Shown: positions 6,587-13,103, numbered from the stretch's first letter. The stretch is 13,103 nucleotides of DNA from Candidatus Methanolliviera sp. GoM_oil (GCA_902158735.1 CABGHG010000034.1:1-13103); one strand, 5' to 3'. Notes: generated by a model not told the origin, from the sequence alone. Numbers and translations are program-made.

Positions 6587-6811
6587 ATGCTTGAATGCAC
6601 TGCTTGTGGCTGGACAGGAGATGAGAAAGATGCCATTATGGTGCCGACATGCCCAGATTGTACTACCGGACATATAAAGATGTTCAGGTTAATAAAAAAG
6701 AGGGATGGCACCGTGGAGTGTCCTAAATGTACATGGAGAGGAAAGATGGAGGAGGCGGTGATGGAACCGGAGTGTCCTAAGTGCGGCAACCAGTATCTGA
6801 AAAAGATATAG
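6587..6811 (+). CDS. Small tandem zinc-ribbon protein
   Basis: 74 residues from the ATG at 6587, chosen because AAGGAG (6573-6578) lies 8 nt upstream; a GTG at 6578 would overlap that site. The protein consists of two copies of one module: C4-x2-C7-x14-C22-x2-C25 and C45-x2-C48-x14-C63-x2-C66. Both share the pattern CxWxGxxxxAxMxPxCPxC, so the gene arose by internal duplication. Each module should bind one zinc ion (or rubredoxin-like iron, less likely). It starts 5 nt after the stop of the QueG-like gene and its end overlaps the PLP-enzyme remnant. No family is recognised. The position after atwA and an Fe-S protein makes an accessory role in the same process possible, but nothing in the sequence proves it. 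Confidence 0.8.
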   Translation: MLECTACGWTGDEKDAIMVPTCPDCTTGHIKMFRLIKKRDGTVECPKCTWRGKMEEAVMEPECPKCGNQYLKKI

Positions 6812-7181
6812 GTTTCTCTACGAGGGCGATACATGATGGAGTGGGGGACGGGGGAGATTTAACTCCTCCCATACATCAGACGTCCACCTTCATCCTCGGA
6901 GAGGGTCCTTATGTCTATACAAGGGTGGGAAATCCAACACAGGAGATCCTAGAGCAGAAGATTGCATCATTGGAGCGGGGAGAATCCTGTGTGGCATTTT
7001 CATCTGGAATGGCCGCGATCTCTGCTTTGAACTTTACAGTGAGGAAGGTGTATATTCAATGATGTATCTGAATTTCCCCAAAAAAGATTCTCTTGGCATA
7101 TCCAAACGCTTGATCAGACTTTCGGTCGGCCTGGAGGATGTTAATGATATAATGGATGATTTGAAATATGCATTGTCTTAA
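6781..7181 (+). pseudogene. Remnant of Cys/Met-metabolism PLP-dependent enzyme (cystathionine gamma-synthase family)
   Basis: The frame from GTG 6781 reads GFSTRAIHDGVG, then TPPIHQTSTF, YTRVGNPTQEILEQKIASLE and FSSGMAAISAL, the clear N-terminus of the cystathionine gamma-synthase / methionine gamma-lyase family. It then leaves the family and stops at 7062. In another frame, 7023-7181 reads FELYSEEG and then RLIRLSVGLEDVNDIMDDL, the family's C-terminal end, stopping with TAA at 7179-7181. About 130 residues survive out of a usual 380-400. The middle is missing, including the lysine that binds pyridoxal phosphate, so the enzyme cannot be active. At least one large deletion and a frame change are needed. 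The start has GGAGTG 6 nt upstream and overlaps the zinc-ribbon gene, so it was once the next gene in the atwA operon. An assembly artefact is possible but less likely. Confidence 0.85.
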
Positions 7182-7189
7182 TACTCTTC

Positions 7190-8089
7190 TTAATCGCTCT
7201 TAAGAACCGAATCATAATCCTCCCACTTTTTAATCAGCGATTCGTTCAGTTCTCCCCATTTTCTCCACTCTTCCTTCAGTATTTCCCATTTACGTTTTAT
7301 CTCTTCGATATTAGATGGCTTACCTATATTATCCCCACACCACTTGAGAGTTAAGTCTCCATGCTGGGCCACTCCACACCATCTAAGGACCAGATTCCCA
7401 TCTCTAAGAGAGCTTGATCTTATCGCTTTCTCCAATTTTTGACAATCCTCTTCATTGAATAAATCCGGTGGGAAATATGTAATGACTTTTGTACCATCAG
7501 CGATCAAGGAGAGAACTCTTTCTTTAAAAGTTTCTTTGTCTGACATAGAACTAAAACCCATTAGAACAATCCCTCCTTTGATGCGATCCGAGAATTCTTT
7601 CCAGTTCAACGCCACCATTTTTTTTAATTCTTTGGCCACTTCAAAATCATCGGCAAATAAGACCTCAATCTCGAATCCCATATCTCTTTTATTCCTTTCA
7701 TTTAAGAAGGAGATAACCCGAGGAGACGTGTAATCGTCCAACGCCACGCCCAACGCTTTCTCCGATGGTTCGAAAAATTCATTAAAGACCTCTCTCAATC
7801 CCAGAACAACCGCCTCCTTATCTTTATAACACCTATTAAATCTAAATAAAACCTCATCCAAATGGAAGCCCATAGTTGTTATGAACAATTCTCTTGCATC
7901 TCTTTCCAAAATGGGATATGCCGTCTTTTGAAGAACAACCGTTGCATTTGATAGAATTTCTTGGAAGATATCTTCTCTAATATCCTCTACGGAAACTTCA
8001 TCATCCTCTATCATCTCTATAATCTCCTTGCCATACTCCCTCGAGATGTATCTCTCCCCTATTAACTCCTCTATGATCTCTTCCCTCAT
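7190..8089 (-). CDS. Uncharacterised protein with WCG repeat
   Basis: 299 residues and no family that I recognise. The start is the ATG at 8089, with GGATGAT upstream. The first 45 residues are highly charged and probably helical. The middle (about 140-240) alternates predicted strands and helices (IEVLFADDFEVAKELKK, GGIVLMGFSSMS, KVITYFPPDL), which looks like an alpha/beta domain. Residues 233-252 contain a 13-residue direct repeat, LVLRWCGVAQHGD followed by LTLKWCGD, with cysteines at 238 and 251. The tail from about 262 is a tryptophan-rich charged helix (KWEILKEEWRKW, IKKWEDY), possibly a coiled coil. No signal peptide or membrane segment is seen. It is the third gene in a minus-strand run after the acyl-CoA ligase and the DUF483-like gene, 54 bp after the latter. 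Confidence 0.7.
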   Translation of the reverse strand: MREEIIEELIGERYISREYGKEIIEMIEDDEVSVEDIREDIFQEILSNATVVLQKTAYPILERDARELFITTMGFHLDEVLFRFNRCYKDKEAVVLGLREVFNEFFEPSEKALGVALDDYTSPRVISFLNERNKRDMGFEIEVLFADDFEVAKELKKMVALNWKEFSDRIKGGIVLMGFSSMSDKETFKERVLSLIADGTKVITYFPPDLFNEEDCQKLEKAIRSSSLRDGNLVLRWCGVAQHGDLTLKWCGDNIGKPSNIEEIKRKWEILKEEWRKWGELNESLIKKWEDYDSVLKSD

Positions 8090-8143
8090 CGCTTAATCAT
8101 CCTTTAAATTATAATTTTCCGCCTTTATGGTCATGGCATCCCA

Positions 8144-9142
8144 TTAGCCTTTAATTAACAGATATGCAAACCTTTTTATCTCGTTTCCATCAAATAAAAA
8201 CTTTTTCATCTCCTTTACTTTACCATCTAACGCATGTTCACGTTTTACCTTATGGGAGCGCTCGAACCCAATGCAAAAATGCCAGAGAGGGGCGATGAGA
8301 CATTTGAAGTTATAGGGATACAACATATCAGCCGACTGGGAGAACTTTTTTAGCTTTTTACCTATCTCTATGGCTCTCTTACAATCGATGCGACAAGGAT
8401 AAAAGCCCATGTAAGGGGTGGAATATATAACCTCCGGTAATCCCCCCTCGCAAATCTCTTTTAGGAACGTCTTACCTCCGTTCACGATCTCCTCCAAAAA
8501 GAGGTAGTTTTCTTCATTTTCCCACAACTGCCGCTCATACGCAATTTCAGGCGAAAAAGGTCCGTCTCTTTTGCTATTTATATAACCTTCTCTGCAACAC
8601 GGGGGATAGGACAACATTCCCCCATTTATCTTATCTATCTTCTCTGCTATGGAAATTATAGAGGGTTTATAAGGATAAAATAATTCTCCATTGGTAACTT
8701 GCCATTCGGATGGTTGAGAAAGACTTGCCGTCATGAGCTCCTCGTATAAGTTTTCTAACGCATCATATCTTTCCTCATTTACATTCTTTCTTCGTACGAA
8801 GACATCATAAGAAAAAATGACCTTTATGCATGATTTATCCAAAAACCCCGTTCTCAGAATTACGCTAAATTCTAGTTCCTTCTCCCCTATTTTTTTGCCC
8901 AGATCACTATTATTCAACTCCTTTTCGGCTATTTTTGATATGCTCTGGTGATCGACCATACGCAAGTAAAGTGAGTTGGACGAGGTGGGTTTCACAAATT
9001 GCTTAGCTTTTCCGATACCTTTTTTTATCCCCCCGGGATAGATCGGATAACCTATCAGGGAGCCTTCCCGGCAACCGGCCAATATGGGCATGACCCCCTC
9101 TACCCAGAAGAGCACCTCATCGGGTTTGATATATTTCTTCAA
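8144..9142 (-). CDS. DUF483-like cysteine-containing protein
   Basis: 332 residues. The motif MLSYPPCCREGYINS (C182, C183) and, about 65 residues on, GFYPCRIDCKRAIEIGKKL (C250, C254) resemble the conserved cysteine motifs of DUF483, a family known mainly from methanogens and relatives with no established function. The paired cysteines and nearby histidine/cysteine (WHFC, 287-290) suggest a metal or Fe-S site; that is inference. The start chosen is a TTG at 9142-9140, preceded by GAGG; an ATG at residue 18 is the alternative. No membrane segment is evident. It follows the acyl-CoA ligase by 97 bp on the same strand, with a possible small frame between them. Confidence 0.6.
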   Translation of the reverse strand: MKKYIKPDEVLFWVEGVMPILAGCREGSLIGYPIYPGGIKKGIGKAKQFVKPTSSNSLYLRMVDHQSISKIAEKELNNSDLGKKIGEKELEFSVILRTGFLDKSCIKVIFSYDVFVRRKNVNEERYDALENLYEELMTASLSQPSEWQVTNGELFYPYKPSIISIAEKIDKINGGMLSYPPCCREGYINSKRDGPFSPEIAYERQLWENEENYLFLEEIVNGGKTFLKEICEGGLPEVIYSTPYMGFYPCRIDCKRAIEIGKKLKKFSQSADMLYPYNFKCLIAPLWHFCIGFERSHKVKREHALDGKVKEMKKFLFDGNEIKRFAYLLIKG

Positions 9143-9227
9143 AGTTCCTCAGTGATTTTGATAGGGAGGAGGTCTCTGCTATCATCCCTCCGATGAGAAT
9201 GGCATAAGTATACCCTATCCTCAACAT
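9117..9227 (-). CDS. Possible small hydrophobic peptide
   Basis: A 36-codon frame starts at ATG 9227-9225, 12 nt after the acyl-CoA ligase stop, with GGAAG just upstream, and ends at 9117 overlapping the DUF483-like start by 26 nt. The N-terminal half (MLRIGYTYAILIGGMIAE) is hydrophobic. It fills most of an otherwise unexplained 97-bp gap and could couple translation of the next gene. Length and composition alone cannot exclude chance. Confidence 0.25.
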   Translation of the reverse strand: MLRIGYTYAILIGGMIAETSSLSKSLRNFEEIYQTR

Positions 9228-9239
9228 CTTCCAAATATA

Positions 9240-10952
9240 TCACTCCTCGAGTATGCCCGCCTCCTTCATCTTTCTTATCTCTTCCTCTTTGAGCTTTCTC
9301 TTCCAGACCTTTAGTGTTGGCGTTAGAGGAAGATTGTCCCTGAATTCCACGAACTTTGGAACGGCGTATGGCTCAAGTCTCTCTCTGCAGTAATTGATGA
9401 TCTCTTCTTCCGTTATCTTCCCCTTATAATCATCATTGGGTATGATAAATATCTTAACCCTCTCAGAACCGGGACGTTTTGGATCTGGAACACCAATGGT
9501 AGCCGAGATATCGACCGCTGGATGTCCCTCTATGATCTCATCGACGACCTGCGAGTAGACCTTTATCCCAGAGACGTTTATCATATCCTTCGTGCGGTCC
9601 ACGATATAGAAGTAACCATCTTCATCCATCCTTACGACATCACCGCTGGGCAACCAGCCATCCACCAAACCCTTACCGGGGGTGGGCCAGTAACCCTTCA
9701 TCAGCTGTGGTCCCTTAATGTACATCTCTCCTGTCTCCCCGGGGGGAACTTCCTCTCCCGTTTCAAGATTGACCACCTTTACATCGGTATCTGGGACGGG
9801 CACGCCGATGGTTGCCACCTTTACAATATCCTCATCGAATATTCCAAGATACCTACCCATTGACCCAACATCGTAGTGCGTTACGGGGCTTGTCTCGCTT
9901 AGACCATAACCTTCGGTGAGTGGTGTTCCGGTCACTTCCTCATATTTTTTGGCGATTTTTGAATGCAATGCAGCAGATCCAGATGCACCCAACATCTTCA
10001 CATTCGCAAGATCTTTTTCCTTTGATATCATCTTCATGAACTGCGTCGGCACACCTATCTGCAACCAAGGTTCATACTTCTTTATCAGACGCACAGACTC
10101 GTCATAATCTCTGGCGTCGCTCACCAATAACATGTTTTGGGCAAAATAGATTGCTGTATTCATCGCCCAATGGCCATACACATGGAAGAATGGGAGGGCG
10201 AGCATCATAGCACCGTCTCCTTTGAATTGATCGGAAAACTTACCCATTAACCATGGCATCACTTGTAGGACATTGGAAGTGATGTTGAAGTGCGTGAGCA
10301 TGACACCTTTTGGAAGTCCTGTCGTACCTCCTGTGAACTGTAGTAATGCTAAATCTTCTTTTGGATCTATCTCAACATTTGGAGGTTTTGGCTCGTATTT
10401 TGCAATCAGGTCTCTGAATTGATATGCCCCCGGGGTCTCTTTTAACTCCGGCTCATTCTCCGTATAATCCTTTACAGAAGTGACAACGATGAATTCGAGA
10501 GATGTCTTATCTTTTATTGATTTGATCAACTCAAGGGATTCGTCGAGACAGATCACCCCTTTTGCACCAGAGGTGCCTATTTCATACTCTAGCGTGTCGG
10601 CCTTATGTAATGGACTACATGGAACATCTACCCCTCCCGCCCTCAAGATACCGTGATCCGCAATCGCAAATGGAGGGAAATTTGGCAGAATCGTCGCGAC
10701 CCTATCTCCTTTTTTTATCCCAAGATCGAAAAGTGCCGTTGCAACCCGATCCCTATGATCTTTGAATTCTTTATATGTCATCTCCTTGTTAGAGTAGGTA
10801 CATGCCTTCTGCTCCGGATATTTCTCTGCCGAATCGTCTGAAAATTTAAATACAGGTATCTCGGAATAAGGCTCCAAACTTTCCTCAAATACATCCTCAT
10901 AGCTCTTCAGCCAAGGTTTTTTATCGTAGTATCTTTTACTTTCCTCTTTCAT
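9240..10952 (-). CDS. AMP-forming acyl-CoA synthetase (long-chain or related fatty acid--CoA ligase)
   Basis: 570 residues from the ATG at 10952. That start is preferred over the upstream TTG at 11048 because AGGTGAT lies just before it and the family N-terminus begins there. It activates a carboxylic acid with ATP to an acyl-adenylate and then to acyl-CoA. Visible motifs are the phosphate-binding loop TGGTTGLPK (207-215), YGLSETSPV (349-357), GDVV with D438, DRTKDM (452-457) and the C-terminal LPLTPTLKVWKRKLK, where K548 aligns with the catalytic lysine of the adenylation step. The usual glycine before that lysine is leucine here. No transmembrane segment is seen. It heads a minus-strand operon and faces mtdB across a divergent promoter region, which fits catabolism of acids from alkanes or fatty acids; the chain length accepted cannot be read from sequence. 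Confidence 0.9.
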   Translation of the reverse strand: MKEESKRYYDKKPWLKSYEDVFEESLEPYSEIPVFKFSDDSAEKYPEQKACTYSNKEMTYKEFKDHRDRVATALFDLGIKKGDRVATILPNFPPFAIADHGILRAGGVDVPCSPLHKADTLEYEIGTSGAKGVICLDESLELIKSIKDKTSLEFIVVTSVKDYTENEPELKETPGAYQFRDLIAKYEPKPPNVEIDPKEDLALLQFTGGTTGLPKGVMLTHFNITSNVLQVMPWLMGKFSDQFKGDGAMMLALPFFHVYGHWAMNTAIYFAQNMLLVSDARDYDESVRLIKKYEPWLQIGVPTQFMKMISKEKDLANVKMLGASGSAALHSKIAKKYEEVTGTPLTEGYGLSETSPVTHYDVGSMGRYLGIFDEDIVKVATIGVPVPDTDVKVVNLETGEEVPPGETGEMYIKGPQLMKGYWPTPGKGLVDGWLPSGDVVRMDEDGYFYIVDRTKDMINVSGIKVYSQVVDEIIEGHPAVDISATIGVPDPKRPGSERVKIFIIPNDDYKGKITEEEIINYCRERLEPYAVPKFVEFRDNLPLTPTLKVWKRKLKEEEIRKMKEAGILEE

Positions 10953-10991
10953 TCCATCACCTTTTTGAATTATAAAAGATGTTGATATAGA

Positions 10992-11003
10992 CTTTATATA
11001 AAG
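10992..11003 (-). promoter_or_regulatory. Probable TATA box for the acyl-CoA ligase operon
   Basis: CTTTATATAAAG is a perfect 12-bp palindrome and a strong archaeal TATA match, 40-50 bp before the ligase ATG on the minus strand. Predicted initiation near 10970 leaves a leader of about 18 nt with AGGTGAT. Being symmetric it could also be read on the plus strand, but no plus gene lies at the right distance. Confidence 0.6.
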
Positions 11004-11144
11004 TTTACTATCCTGATGTTGTGTTGAATAAACCGTAAATTTTTTCATAGTTCAGAAAATCCATAACAATTGCAAATTGCATGTCGTAGGAGTTTCATCC
11101 CAACCTCCATAATAGAGATCCTGGTTTAACTATATCGCCAGTAG

Positions 11145-11165
11145 GAAATGGAGATTTCATCCATT
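11145..11165. promoter_or_regulatory. Overlapping dyads upstream of mtdB, possible operator
   Basis: aatgga (11147-11152) pairs with tccatt (11160-11165), and gaaat (11145-11149) pairs with atttc (11154-11158). The overlapping symmetries lie about 20 bp upstream of the mtdB TATA box, a usual place for an archaeal activator site. No regulator is identified. Confidence 0.3.
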
Positions 11166-11185
11166 CTTTTGAGTGCATTAGAAAA

Positions 11186-11193
11186 ATTTATAT
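11186..11193 (+). promoter_or_regulatory. Probable TATA box for the mtdB-nfn operon
   Basis: ATTTATAT lies about 38 bp upstream of the mtdB ATG. Predicted initiation near 11214 leaves a very short leader holding GGTGAT at 11218-11223, four bases from the start codon. The rest of the 275-bp divergent region contains a 7-bp tandem (aattgca twice, 11068-11081) and no gene. Confidence 0.5.
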
Positions 11194-11227
11194 CTACATA
11201 CAAAACTCCACCAGTCCGGTGATTTAA

Positions 11228-12109
11228 ATGAAGGATATCATGTTGTTGTTTGATACGGATAAATATGTGACGCCTTTCGATGTTTTGATAGCGTATGACT
11301 CTGGATTTGATATTGTTGTCCCCGTTGCACAGGTTGATGCAAAGAGTGTGACTGCACTCACCCAGGATGCCATGTTTCCAAGAGGGGTGAAAGGGGTAGG
11401 GCATACAACCATTTTTGTCGGTGGAAAAGATGTTGATGAGGCAAAGAAGATCTTGAAGAACGTTAAAAAGTCTATGTTCCCCCCGTTCGAGATATCCATA
11501 ATCGTGGATCCGAGGGGGGGACACACAACTGCTTCTGCACTTGTGGCCAAGATAGATAATGTCTTATCTGAGAAAGGGTTTGAAGGTTTAAAGGAAAAAA
11601 AGGTAGTAATATTAGCTGGTACCGGTCAGGTAGGGCAGTTGGCTGCAACGATCTGTGCTTGCGAGGGATCAGATGTTATCATTACATCCAGAAATAAGTC
11701 TAGGGCAGAAGGGATAGCTGCAGAGATCGAGAAGGAGGAAGGAACCAAGATAATGGGAATACAGGGTGCGAACGATGACGAGATATTTGAGGCTGTGAAG
11801 GATGCCGACGTGGTAATCACAGCAGGTAAGGCAGGAGTCTGTCTGGTCAATACGGAGATGTTGAAGAAGATGGATAAGTGCAAGGTAGTGGCGGACGTCA
11901 ATGCTGTACCTCCCCTGGGGATAGAGGGATTAGAACTGTCAGACGATGGAAAAGAGATTTTACCAGGAGTGTTTGGTCTTGGTGCGCTTGCCACAGGCGA
12001 TTTAAAATATAAAACAGAGATGGCTGTATTGAATGCGGCAAGAGAGGCGAAAAAAGGCGTGTTTGACTACAAATTTGCGTTTGGGAAGGCAAAAGAGCTC
12101 TTAAAGTAA
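11228..12109 (+). CDS. mtdB: NAD(P)-dependent methylene-tetrahydromethanopterin dehydrogenase (MtdA/MtdB family)
   Basis: 293 residues, matching the family length. It oxidises methylene-H4MPT to methenyl-H4MPT with NAD(P)+, or runs in reverse. The N-terminal substrate domain has FDTDKYVTPFDVLIAYDSG, TIFVGG and GGHTTASA (98-105). The Rossmann half begins VVILAGTGQVGQ (126-137), with GTGxVG as dinucleotide loop. The second strand ends ITSRN (152-156), where the serine and arginine favour NADP over NAD. ADVNAVPPLGIEG (222-234) is the conserved MtdA/MtdB signature. Most MCR-bearing archaea use an unrelated F420-dependent Mtd for this step, so this bacterial-methylotroph-type enzyme is notable. 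Good GGTGAT ribosome site. It is followed after 17 bp by nfnA, giving a probable three-gene operon. The exact cofactor preference and MtdA versus MtdB assignment are inferred. Confidence 0.88.
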   Translation: MKDIMLLFDTDKYVTPFDVLIAYDSGFDIVVPVAQVDAKSVTALTQDAMFPRGVKGVGHTTIFVGGKDVDEAKKILKNVKKSMFPPFEISIIVDPRGGHTTASALVAKIDNVLSEKGFEGLKEKKVVILAGTGQVGQLAATICACEGSDVIITSRNKSRAEGIAAEIEKEEGTKIMGIQGANDDEIFEAVKDADVVITAGKAGVCLVNTEMLKKMDKCKVVADVNAVPPLGIEGLELSDDGKEILPGVFGLGALATGDLKYKTEMAVLNAAREAKKGVFDYKFAFGKAKELLK

Positions 12110-12126
12110 AAAAGTGAAGGTATTAG

Positions 12127-12939
12127 ATGTATAAAATCGTTAAAAAGGAGAAGTTGTCCGATAATGTAAAGTTGTTTGATATAGACGCTCCTTTAGTTGC
12201 AAATAAGGCAAAACCTGGCAGTTTTATCGTTTTAAGGGTCGATGAACACGGTGAGAGGATACCGGTGACGATAACAGATTTTGACGCAAAAAAAGGCACG
12301 GTTACAATCGTGGTGCAGGAGGTAGGTAAGACCACCAATAAATTGGGGCTTTTGACTGAAGGAGATGCTCTCCGTGACTTTGTCGGTCCTTTGGGGCACC
12401 CATCCGAGATAAAGAATTATGGGCACGTCGTCTGCATAGGAGGCGGTGTAGGAATAGCACTCATCTACCCGGAGGTGAGGGCGTTCAAAAAGGCAGGGAA
12501 TACTGTCACATCTATCATAGGGGCAAGGACAGAGGATTTGCTGATATTTGAAGAGAAGATTTCAGAATACAGCGATAAGTTCTACATCACCACCGATGAC
12601 GGTTCTAAGGGAAGGAAAGGATTTGTTAGCGATGTCTTGAAGGAACTGATGGATGGTGAAGAGAAGATCGATCTCGTGATGGTTGTTGGGCCGGTCATAA
12701 TGATGAAGATCATCGCTGAACTCACAAAACCCTACGGGATAAAAACCGTCGCAAGTCTAAATCCAATCATGGTAGACGGTACCGGGATGTGCGGAAGTTG
12801 TAGAGTTATAGTAGGCGGAGAGACGAAATTTGCCTGCGTAGATGGACCGGAGTTCGACGCTCATCTGGTTGATTTCGATAATTTGATGGCGAGAAATCGA
12901 AGATTTTTGGATGAGGAAAGGATGGCCCTGGAGGGGTGA
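12127..12939 (+). CDS. nfnA: NADPH:ferredoxin transhydrogenase small subunit NfnA (SudB-like, FAD/[2Fe-2S])
   Basis: 270 residues. It is a ferredoxin-NADP reductase-like protein: residues 1-95 form the FAD barrel with RIPVTIT (44-50), and 100-215 the NAD domain with HVVCIGGGVGIAL (100-112) and VVGPVIMMK (186-194). MVDGTGMCGSCRV (215-227) and FACVDGPEFDAHLVD (235-249) hold the [2Fe-2S] ligands C222, C225 and C237, with D218 as a candidate fourth ligand, since the known Nfn cluster uses one aspartate. In NfnAB this subunit binds NAD(H), while NfnB bifurcates electrons from NADPH to NAD+ and ferredoxin. The family also includes sulfide dehydrogenase SudB and the dihydroorotate dehydrogenase electron-transfer subunit; nfnB next door argues for Nfn/Sud. 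The start at 12127 follows GAAGGT; the stop overlaps the nfnB ribosome site. Confidence 0.9.
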   Translation: MYKIVKKEKLSDNVKLFDIDAPLVANKAKPGSFIVLRVDEHGERIPVTITDFDAKKGTVTIVVQEVGKTTNKLGLLTEGDALRDFVGPLGHPSEIKNYGHVVCIGGGVGIALIYPEVRAFKKAGNTVTSIIGARTEDLLIFEEKISEYSDKFYITTDDGSKGRKGFVSDVLKELMDGEEKIDLVMVVGPVIMMKIIAELTKPYGIKTVASLNPIMVDGTGMCGSCRVIVGGETKFACVDGPEFDAHLVDFDNLMARNRRFLDEERMALEG

Positions 12940-12944
12940 TTAAG

Positions 12945-13103
12945 ATGGCAAAGACGGAGAAGAAAAAGAAGAAAATTTCCAAGAAGACGCATCCAATGCC
13001 GGAGCAGGATCCTCAAGAAAGGATAAAAAACTTCGGCGAGGTTGCATTGGGCTACAATCTTGAGATTGCAAAGGCGGAGGCGGAGAGGTGCCTCCAATGT
13101 GAG
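12945..13103 (+). CDS. nfnB: NADPH:ferredoxin transhydrogenase large subunit NfnB (SudA/GltD-like), N-terminal part
   Basis: 53 codons from the ATG at 12945 to the right edge, with no stop. A lysine-rich start (KTEKKKKKISKK) leads to PMPEQDPQERIKNFGEVALG, then AKAEAERCLQCE. The phrase PxQxPxxRxxNFxEVxxGY followed by EAxRCLQC is typical of the N-terminal [4Fe-4S]-binding domain of glutamate synthase small-subunit-like flavoproteins, including NfnB and SudA. GAGGGGTGAT precedes the start, and the gap to nfnA is only 5 nt, so the two subunits are translationally coupled. The FAD and NADPH domains lie outside the window. In the complex NfnB carries the bifurcating FAD and two [4Fe-4S] clusters. 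Confidence 0.88.
   Translation, partial: MAKTEKKKKKISKKTHPMPEQDPQERIKNFGEVALGYNLEIAKAEAERCLQCE

Noticed and set aside
7182..7189. Terminator between the convergent pseudogene and the unknown gene
   Set aside because: The gap is 8 bp, with no clear poly-T run or hairpin on either strand.
10953..11048. Thirty-two-residue N-terminal extension of the acyl-CoA ligase from a TTG
   Set aside because: It covers the TATA box and ribosome site of the preferred ATG and does not look like the family N-terminus.
11085..11164. Two nearby tttcatcc motifs that recall CRISPR repeat ends
   Set aside because: No repeat of 25 bp or longer, no regular spacing and no third copy; not a CRISPR array.
12894..12906. 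Sequence aaatcgaagattt in nfnA, the same core as the tnpB hairpins
   Set aside because: It encodes part of RNRRFLDEE in a normal-length NfnA, has no flanking arms or 24-bp partner, and adds no residues. It is likely chance in AT-rich coding DNA.

Overview
This window looks like AT-rich chromosomal DNA from an uncultured archaeon that carries methyl-coenzyme M reductase (a methanogen, methanotroph or alkane oxidiser of the Euryarchaeota/Halobacteriota side). The support is an archaeal RNA polymerase subunit (rpoK), the twin-ABC protein AtwA (component A2 of the MCR reactivation system), an NADP-type methylene-tetrahydromethanopterin dehydrogenase, TATA-like promoter boxes, and ribosome binding sites of the GGTGAT/GGAGG kind. 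A fatty-acyl/aryl-CoA ligase facing the C1 dehydrogenase suggests a lineage that also activates carboxylic acids, as multicarbon alkane-degrading archaea do; that last step is inference.

Layout. Bases 1-2153, minus strand: rpoK with an unusual repeat-built tail, an overlapping class I methyltransferase, and a DUF1848 protein with a radical-SAM-like CxxxCxxC cluster that runs off the left edge. Bases about 2380-3917: an IS200/IS605-type element with no tnpA, holding one tnpB (minus strand). Its gene contains three in-frame groups of 24-bp-spaced perfect hairpins, and matching terminal hairpins flank it. Bases 4105-7181, plus strand: atwA, a QueG-like double [4Fe-4S] protein, a tandem zinc-ribbon protein, and the remains of a PLP-dependent Cys/Met-metabolism gene reduced by internal deletion. 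Bases 7190-10952, minus strand: an apparent operon of acyl-CoA ligase, a DUF483-like cysteine protein and an unrecognised protein, read in that order. Bases 11228-13103, plus strand: mtdB, nfnA and the start of nfnB, divergent from the ligase.

How the genes fit together. AtwA uses ATP to help keep MCR in the active Ni(I) state, and the Fe-S protein directly downstream is a candidate electron-transfer partner (inference). MtdB makes or uses NADPH at the methylene/methenyl-H4MPT step. NfnAB exchanges NADPH with NADH plus reduced ferredoxin, so the mtdB-nfnAB operon would link the C1 branch to the ferredoxin/NADH pool without F420. Acyl-CoA ligase plus beta-oxidation (not seen here) would feed NADH into the same pool. 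The most unusual local structures are the palindromic insertions inside tnpB, the repeat-extended RpoK tail overlapping the next gene, and the mtdB-nfn pairing.
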